A stretch of DNA of 64,000 nucleotides, taken from Craterostigma plantagineum. Its lineage: Eukaryota; Streptophyta; Magnoliopsida; Lamiales; Linderniaceae. Position 1 is the stretch's first letter; the number at the start of each line of letters is the position of its first letter. Positions 57,162 to 64,000 of this stretch are shown here, piece by piece. The stretch lies in the NCBI GenBank assembly GCA_027422505.1, contig JAPQWV010000636.1:248001-312000 (forward strand), given 5' to 3'. The position numbers and the translations under genes were made by a program. Below the pieces are notes generated by a model, which saw nothing but the letters and a program-made list of their open reading frames with translations, was not told the origin of the DNA and searched no databases.

Positions 57162-60100
57162 CGTAACCTTCCTGGTCCCCTCGGGGACTGCGGTGCTAGC
57201 TAGATTCGCCAGAGAATCCGCCCTACTATTCTCTTCTTGGGGAATCTGTCGTATCTCGAAACTGTCGAAGGAGGCTTCAGCCTTCCCACTCGTTCGGCAT
57301 ACTTCACCATCTTTTCATTCTTAGCCTCGTAGTTCTCTTGGACCTGCTGAGCTACTAGCTGGGAGTCCGAGTATAGGATCACCCCTGTAGCTCCTAAGCT
57401 ACTGAGGATCTCCATCCCTTTCACTAGGGCTTCGTACTCGGCTTCGTTGTTGGACGCCGGGAAGTCAAAGGTTACGGCAAATTGTAGTTTATCTCCCTAT
57501 GGCGTGATAATCAAGACTCCTGTTCCTGCACCTGTCGATGTTGACGAGCCATCGACATAAGCCTTACAGGTCGGTGACACATCTCCCCGGATAGATTCTA
57601 GTAGGAAATCCGACAGGGCTTGTCCCCTAATGGCAGGTCGCCTCTCGAACTCAACATCATATTCACCCAGTTCAACTGCCCACTTAACCATCCATTCGGA
57701 AAGGTCGGGCCTACTTAAAGTCTGTGTCAAAGGTAAACTGGTGCGTACCCGTACTTTGTGAGATAAGAAATAGGGGCGTAACCTCCGGACCGACACCATC
57801 ACCGCCGAGGCTGCCCTCCCGATTTCGGAGTACCTGCTTTCGGCTGCGTTCATCGTCTTATTCATGAACACATGCCTTTGGGTGTCGCCTTCCTCTTTCA
57901 GGAGAACCACACTCACGGCACGCTCCTCTGTGGAAAAGTATAAGCTCAGCTCATCTCCAGGCAACGGTTTAGTCAATAACGGCATATTATGCAAGTAATG
58001 CCTTAGTCCTTCGAATGCCGACTGTAATTCTTCCGTCCACTCGAATCGGCATCCCTTTCGGAGTATTCTGAAGAAAGGTAGGCTCCTATCCGCGGACTTG
58101 GCGATGAATCTGCTCAGCACCGCCAGCCTACTTGTTAAGCATTGGACCTCCTTGATGTTCCGGGGTGGCTGCATTTCCAGTATGGCTTTTACTTTGTTGG
58201 GGTTTACCTCTGTTCCCCTCTTCGTGACCATGTACCCCAAGAAATTCCCCGACTGCACTCCAAAGGTGCACTTCTCGGGGTTCAGCTTCATACGACACGT
58301 CCGGATGGTTCGGAAGGCTTCGTCCAGGTCAGCGATGTGGTCTTTGGTCCATGTCGACTTGACCAGCATGTCATCCACATACACCTCCATATTACACCCG
58401 AGCTGGTTCTTGAACACGGTATCAACCATCCGTTGATAAGTAGCTCCTGCGTTCTTAAGCCCAAAGGGCATCCGATGTACCCGTACGTGCCTCCCGCCGT
58501 AAGAAAGCAAACCTTGTCTACATCGTCCGGGTTTAGCTTTATCTGATGGTACCTCTGATAAGCGTCCATCATACTAAACATCTCATACCCTGATGTAGAA
58601 TCCACCAACTGATCTATCCTTGGTAAAAGATAGTGATCTTTAGGACAAGCTTTGTTGAGGTCTCGAAAATCCACACACATTCTCCAAGAGTCATTTCCTT
58701 TCTTGACCATAACAACGTTAGCCAGCCAAGTGGGGAATTGTACTTCTTTAATGTGTCCTGCCTTGATCAGCTTCCCAACCTTGGCCTTGATATCCTAATC
58801 CCTCTCGACTCCAAATCGTTGGAGTCTCTGTTTCATAGGGCGGCTCCCTGGGAGTATGTTCAGGTGCTGCATAGCTATCCTGGGATCTACTCTGGTCATG
58901 TCTGCTGGTGAGAAGGCGAAGAGATAAGCATTCCGTCTCAGACATTCGACCAGCTGCGATGTTGTCTCCTTACCCATCTTCGTCCCTACCTGGGTAGCGA
59001 AACCCTCTTTTCCTGGGTAAAGCTCCACTGTCATTAGCTCCTCGCCAGGCTGGGGCTGCAGCCTCGTGGGTTCCCCATCCTCCTCTCCTAGTTTCGTACG
59101 TTTTGCTTGCCTAACTTCGACTCCACCTTTTTCCTTTCCCCCGTCACAACCTTGACTTCTCGTAACAACGGCTGGAGCTGACCTGATCTCCCGAGACCTC
59201 CCCCACCTGATCGCCTACCGGGAATTTGATCTTCAAGTGATACGTCGAAGGCACTGCCCTGAATCCGTTAATAGCTGGACGCCCCAATATGATATTGTAT
59301 ATAGAAACCGCATCAACCACCAGGAAGTTAACCATTCGTACCACCCTTCTGGGGTCTTCACCTAGTCCTACTAGGAGTGTGACTTGGCCTAAGGGCTGTA
59401 TGCCAGCTCCGCCGAATCCGTATAAAGAGGTAGTCACCGGCTTCAGCTTCGTTCCTAACTTCATCCGCTTGAAACAGTCCAAGAATATTATATCCGCTGA
59501 ACTGCCTCCGTCTATGAATACTCGTGACACGTTGTATCCTGCCACGTCCGTGGTGATTACGAGAGCATCGTTGTGGGGCCGCACGACGTCAACCTCATCC
59601 TGCGCTCCGAACTGTATGTTCCCTGTGGTCTCCATTTGACCCACTAGGCTGTCTCCTGTCAGGGCCTTTCCATTCTCTCTCATCCGAGCATACGACTTTC
59701 GTGTCGGGTGTGAGTCTCCACCATCTGGGCCCCCAACTATGATGAGGATGTGGGCTCTTTGCTGGCTGGGCCCAGGCCTATTAGGTTCCAACATAGGTTG
59801 CTTTCCATTGTCTTGTCCCGGACCTTTCTTCTCCCGGGGCTGTGTTGGTGGGACCGGTCCTCGATCTCGGTATATAAACTCCTTAAGGAGCCCTGCCTTT
59901 ATCAACCTTTCTACTTCATTCTTCAGGTGCGTGCAATTGTTAGTGTGATGCCCATATTCGTTATAATAACGGCAGAAGGGCCCTGACGTGGGCTTTGGGT
60001 GTCCTCGAGGGCTGGCTCGAGGATACCTGATGTCTGGATGTCTTGTCGCCACAGCCAGGACCTCTTCCGGGCTCATTCGTAGGGGAGTGTATCTCTGATA

Positions 60101-61462
60101 CCTGGGAAGGAATCTGTTCGCGCCACCTGGTATAGGCCTTCTGGTCGCTGGGGGTGGATAACTCGGACGTTTCCCTTGTTCCGATTATGGTTCTGCGTTT
60201 CTTTTTTAGGTACTATCCTAGTCGTTACCTCTCGGATCTTTGCCAGCCTGTTTTCCTCCAAATTTATATACTTATCGGCTCTGCCCAGTAGTTCCTCGAA
60301 TGTTTGTGGGGGCTTTTTGGAGAGCGACGCGAAGAAGTCGCCAACCTGCAAACCGTGAACCAAATCGTTAATTTTAACGGAAGTAGTGGCGGAGGGTACC
60401 TCCAAGGCTGCCACATTGAATCTTCTGATATAAGATCGAAGGCTCTCGTCTGATCGCTGCCTGACTTGAAACAAGGACATATTAGATTTAGGGGGCTTCC
60501 GAGCGCTAGCAAACTGGTTGATGAACATTTCTTGGAACTCCTCGAATGAGTGGATAACCTCCGGTTCTAGCTGGCTGAACAACTGTTGGGCGGCTCTCAC
60601 CAATGTTTTTAGAAAAAACCCTACATTTCACTCCTTCTGAGAAGTTATGCAACAAGATGGTGTTCGTAAAACGCAGCACGTGTTCCTCCGGGTCGGTGGT
60701 ACCATCGTACTTGTATGGAAACTGTTTGAAGTTGAGCGCTACTTCTCCCTCCAACAACTCCTTGGCGAAAGGCGTGCCGGCCTGGTGCAACCCTCGGAGA
60801 TGCGGCCTAGTCGTCTTATTTCGCATCTCATCTACCATTTTCCTTAGGTCCGACATTTGCCTTCTAAGCTCCTGTCCATTCGAACTGACAGCTCCCCCTC
60901 GACCGCGCGTGCGACAGCTTCTCCCCTCAACTTCTTGCTCGCTGGCTTTCCTATCTCCTTTTATCCCGCACTCACTGGCTATGGTTGTCGGAGATGCTAT
61001 ATTCATTTGATTTGCTGGCCCTTCCTGAACTCCTCTGAGAGGTTCCTCACCTCGTCTGGGTTTTGGGTTCAGCGGTCCGTCATTTCCTCCTTCCTGGGCC
61101 ACCTCCCTTCTTGACGGGTTCCTTTCCGGCAGTGGACGTAAGGTCTCTTCTTCGGCCACCACGTTCTCTCCTATAGTTTCCATCCATTCTGAGACATATC
61201 CGTCTGAGGTCCCGCCCTGAACAGAGAAAGGCTGCTTCCGTTTGCCCTTGCTCCTATCCTTCCTAGCGGTTATAGCCGCATCCACCGTATTTTCACCAAC
61301 AAGTCTAGTTGTTCTACCATCATGGTTATGGGAGTTTGAGGCGGAACTGCTCCAGACGGTCCTGCAAAGGTGGGTGTCGGTGTAATCACTGGGGTCTCGA
61401 TCGGTGAGGCCAACGTCGGGGCCGGCATGGGGTTTTCCCCTGCTTCCCCGCGACTTCCTCAA
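56885..61462 (-). pseudogene. Element G: Tat-type gag-pol up to the integrase finger
   Basis: Gag starts near 61462 with a charged N-terminus, then FKQFPYKYDGTTDPEEHVL and, after a shift near 60600, FINQFASARKPPKSNMSLF and LRSYIRRFN. A reduced knuckle CRYYNEYGHHTNNC lies near 59985. The protease has FIDGGSSADIIF (about 59500). RT (59034-57700) has MCVDFRDLNKACPKD, MPFGLKNAGATYQRM and YVDDMLVKS, followed by RNase H. A second, archaeal-type RNase H (57540-57200) shows YVDGSS, NNEAEYEALV and SDSQLV, a mark of Tat. The integrase finger (VHEGC, GDHAG) breaks off near 56885. Stops and shifts occur near 60600, 58795, 58500 and 57500. Confidence 0.88.
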
Positions 61463-61697
61463 ATCTTCCTTGCAGGTTCTGTGCTAATGGTGGTTGTTCT
61501 TCCATCATAGCCAACTTCTAGCCGTCCATAGGGCCTACTGCTCTCCTGAGGACGGCACTCTTCTACTGTCTCTCTCACATCTCGCCTTCAATCAGACACA
61601 AGCTTGGTTTATCTTCCTTGCCTTTTCTTCAAACAGACACAGAAACGGCCTGCCTTCCTTGCTATCACTGCCCAGCGCTCTCACGTCTCAGTCCATC

Positions 61698-61716
61698 TTT
61701 CTCACAGACGGCACCA
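61698..61716 (-). other. G primer-site region
   Basis: Sense TGGTGCCGTCTGTGAGAAA, two bases inside the LTR that starts (plus strand) TGATGCGTG at 61719. Same leader type as H. Confidence 0.7.
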
Positions 61717-61718
61717 TT

Positions 61719-62440
61719 TGATGCGTGTATGACCCCGATCAACAATATTTGGTCCGAGAAAAATGGTGATGGGTGAAACGGACTAGGCCTTGTTTTTGGT
61801 GTCTTTTAGAATATGTATTTTAGTGCTGAGAAAGAAAGAAAATGAAAGAGACACAGATTTTACGTGGTTCGGACAGATGTCCTACGTCCACGGGCCGCCG
61901 AAAATAGTATTCACTAGTCACGATTGGGAAATACACACTCAAGCTCACCTCGCTCGTTACAGTGTGGTCATGGCAGAAAAGAGAATGAAGAAGATGAATA
62001 CCGGAGATTTTCTAAGTGTTTTTGTGCCTTGTATTGAGTCTGTCTTTTCTCTGACCTCATCCTATTCACATATATCCATTTTTCCGTTGTCGTCCCAACT
62101 GGCAGTCCTTTGGGACCACATGATAGCGACGTCTGGTACGACTTAGGAAAAACAACACCTGCGAGTGTACTATTGGCAGACTGGCGCGCCTCTTCTCTGT
62201 TCACAATGTCGACCACTCACAGCCATCCACGTGTCCTCTGGTCGACTTTACTTAATATTTCCCGCTCAAACTATTTCGTTGTCAGAACCCATCTTACTTT
62301 TTCCGTACAAGGTCATAGGTACCCAGATATCCCACCTACCTGGTCATATGTCCGAAAAGTCACTATCTTCAGGTAGTCAGGTTAGGAGGAATGCTGAGCC
62401 GAAGGTTACCCCTATAAAATACAAAGACAGAAAACAAAAC
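61719..62440 (-). repeat. G 5' LTR (right limit uncertain)
   Basis: Noncoding sequence to the right of the primer site. I could not find a second copy or the outer edge; 62440 is a guess at where the composition changes. The word TTACGTGGTTCGGACAGATGT (61860-61880) resembles the 'acgtggttcgg' word of many plant LTRs. Confidence 0.5.
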
Positions 62441-62449
62441 ACATAATTA

Positions 62450-62940
62450 AGCTTTCGATTTCGAAGCTGTATCTCGTCACAGATCTTAGATTCCAATAGT
62501 ATACAAAGAAAAAAGGCGACGAACAACACAGTACCTGCTGATATCCGACTTGGGAAACAAATTCGTTCCTAAATTCGCAAAATCAAAAGCAAATTTAGTA
62601 CCAAGGAAATCCACTAACACCAAATCACTCAGCCAAGCATAGAAAAGCGTGAGAAGAAGACATGTCGACGACGAACCTTTAGGTTCGGCAGAAAAGGCGG
62701 TCGCCAAGCCAAGGCTTAGATCGCCGAAGCTACCATTTTCCTTCAGACTGACTCAAACGGCTGCCAGTTCTGAGCGAAGCTAGTAGAAGACCTCCCACCG
62801 TAAGATATGCCTGAAGATTCTAATTTCGACGCCATAAGCTCTCTCTGTCGATTTTGAGGTTTCTCTTCTTTTTGTCGGCTAGAGAAATGAAGAAGATAGA
62901 TGATGGATTGAAGTTAATGAATGTTCATTTATTTATGCAG
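62450..62940 (-). other. Possible truncated first exon of a host gene
   Basis: On the minus strand a CATAAATAAATG box (62937-62926) is followed by a CT-rich leader and ATG at 62835. The first frame is 30 codons (MASKLESSGISYGG..., stop at 62743); a second ATG (62709) opens only after a six-codon frame. A GCAG|GTACTG donor-like site lies near 62533. It could be a 5' UTR with upstream ORFs, or simply part of the G LTR. I recognise no protein family. Confidence 0.25.
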
Positions 62941-63078
62941 ATGAAAATGATGAAGAAAGGTTTAACTATTACGTTGCGTGTGGGCTAATTAAAATGTGAT
63001 CTCAGAGGTGATGATAAAAAGCACGTGGAATATGTGACTGTACTTACTTCATCATTCAATTCAATCCTCAATAAGTGG

Positions 63079-63462
63079 CGGTTGAGATCTTCTATTCCAC
63101 TTTGTGTATTCCACTCCGTATTCTAATGAACGAAAATCAGTACACCCCCCCCCCCCCGACAAGTGTTAAATCACACGTAAACATCATTACACCTATAAAT
63201 TTTATTATAACAAGTGTTTAAACAAAAAAAACCTCATTATTACGTATTTTTCTATTTTAATATATAATACGATTTTTTCGACTCCATATTAGAAAAATAC
63301 GTAATAATGAGATTTTTTTTTGTTTAAAGACTTGTTGTAATGAAATTCATAGGTGTAATGATGTTTACGCGTGTTTTAACACTTGTCGGGGGGAGGTGTA
63401 ACGATTTTCGTTCGTTGGAATACGAAGTGGAAATCAGAGAGTGGAATAGAGGATCTCAACCG
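63079..63462. mobile_element. Mutator-type MITE (384 bp) with long inverted arms
   Basis: Starts CGGTTGAGATCTTCTATTCC, ends GGAATAGAGGATCTCAACCG, and is flanked by a 10-bp duplication CAATAAGTGG (63069-63078 and 63463-63472). Nearly the whole length folds into arms of about 170-180 bases, with a C-run (63147-63158) opposite a G-run (63388-63394). A 9-11 bp duplication points to Mutator-like elements. No ORF. Confidence 0.88.
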
Positions 63463-63472
63463 CAATAAGTGG

Positions 63473-64000
63473 TGCCGTTGGGTGGGGTTCTCCATTTTAC
63501 CTTTTTTATGACTATTTTCGTGTTTTCTTTGTTCAATTTATTATAGAAAAATGATAATAATATAATATTGCAATGCAGCTATGCAAGTGGCGTTCGTTGA
63601 TTATTTTAGATTAGAAGGTGAAAGAAGCACGTGTTTATATGTGTTAAAAGCAAAGCACAAAGATAATACCGGCGAACTTAGGAGTTTGATTTTAATAACT
63701 CGCAATTGGTAACAACCATTTACTCTTTTTTTTTTTTATATTGATCGATAAATCATACAATTAAAGAAAACTGTTTGTTCACATGCTCTTTCATGACCCT
63801 TATTTTATTCTTCCCCACATGATCATATAACGACAAATTGGCAAAGAATAAAAAAAACTCACAAAAAATCATAACCAATATGGATGGAGCAGCTGACCGG
63901 GCGGGCTACCCCAAGTTCCACTAAAATCCACCATTTGGCAGGCCGGGCCTCCAAAATGGATGACCTACGAAATGGAGGCCTGCTCAGCCCCAATTGTGAG
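63473..64000. other. Right flank, no gene recognised
   Basis: A/T-rich DNA with poly-T and poly-A runs; the last 110 bases become G/C-rich (GGGCGGGC, GGCCGGGCC words) and may be the start of another repeat, perhaps an hAT-type end like 51909. Not enough is visible. Confidence 0.4.

Noticed and set aside
62486..62707. 73-codon minus-strand ORF as a real membrane protein
   Set aside because: Hydrophobic but unsupported; it overlaps a possible 5' UTR or LTR and I recognise no family. Kept only as a low-confidence exon candidate.
1..64000. Cellular gene cluster, biosynthetic locus or other non-repeat system
   Set aside because: All clear coding similarity is to retrotransposon gag-pol or the copia extra ORF; no intact host gene was found.

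Overview
This window is a block of plant nuclear repetitive DNA: an angiosperm, probably a eudicot and possibly an asterid. The evidence is a set of nested, mostly broken LTR retrotransposons of plant-only lineages. These are Tekay/Del-like chromoviruses primed by initiator-Met tRNA, an Athila-like gag-protease element primed by Asp tRNA, Tat-like elements with a second RNase H, and Ty1/copia elements, one with a long extra ORF 3' of pol. Two fold-back elements and one hAT-type MITE add to this. I see no intact host gene; one short low-confidence first-exon candidate lies near 62.5-62.9 kb.

Layout. 1-3742: 3' end of a copia element (K) with extra ORF, PPT and start of the 3' LTR. 3743-11992: chromovirus A (+), 5' LTR, broken gag-pol and the start of its 3' LTR. 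11993-27734: chromovirus B (-), gag-only, inserted in the A LTR. 15808-23453: element C (-), gag-protease only, inserted in the B LTR with a 5-bp target duplication (GGGCC). 27735-35670: copia internal region D (+) without recognisable LTRs. 35712-36078: a minus-strand copia LTR with primer site (F) that cuts element E. 36079-40060: copia element E (-), decayed. 40.1-42.6 kb: LTR-like and AT-rich DNA with a 382-bp fold-back element. 42592-45719: solo LTR related to A (duplication GTTAC). 45875-50095: complete non-autonomous copia-type element J (-) (duplication CCTTC). 50643-54974: chromovirus I (-), truncated, hit by a 562-bp hAT MITE (duplication CCTACGAC), itself inserted in Tat element H. 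54975-56870: H gag. 56885-61718: Tat element G (-), fused to H by a deletion. 61719 onward: G LTR, possible exon, and a Mutator-type MITE (10-bp duplication) at 63079-63462.

How it fits together. Insertion order can be read from nesting: K before A before B before C; E before F; H before I before the hAT MITE. Several elements (B, C, J) kept LTRs, primer site and polypurine tract but lost reverse transcriptase and integrase, so they would depend on enzymes supplied by relatives.

Main discovery candidate. LTRs of A, B and I, and the internal region of J, contain arrays of hairpins in which the loop is constant within the element while the stems differ from unit to unit and still pair. In B there are eleven such units per LTR with loop CACCAA (UUGGUG in the sense RNA); the non-Watson-Crick stem positions I found in the intact units are G-U pairs in the sense strand. 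In A, B and I the array lies at a similar distance from the LTR 3' end, followed by a covarying TGAGCC-type hairpin, TGTTGTAGG and an ATGGATG..GACCTGTG block. This looks like a structured RNA module of plant retrotransposons. I do not know of a description of it, but could not search.
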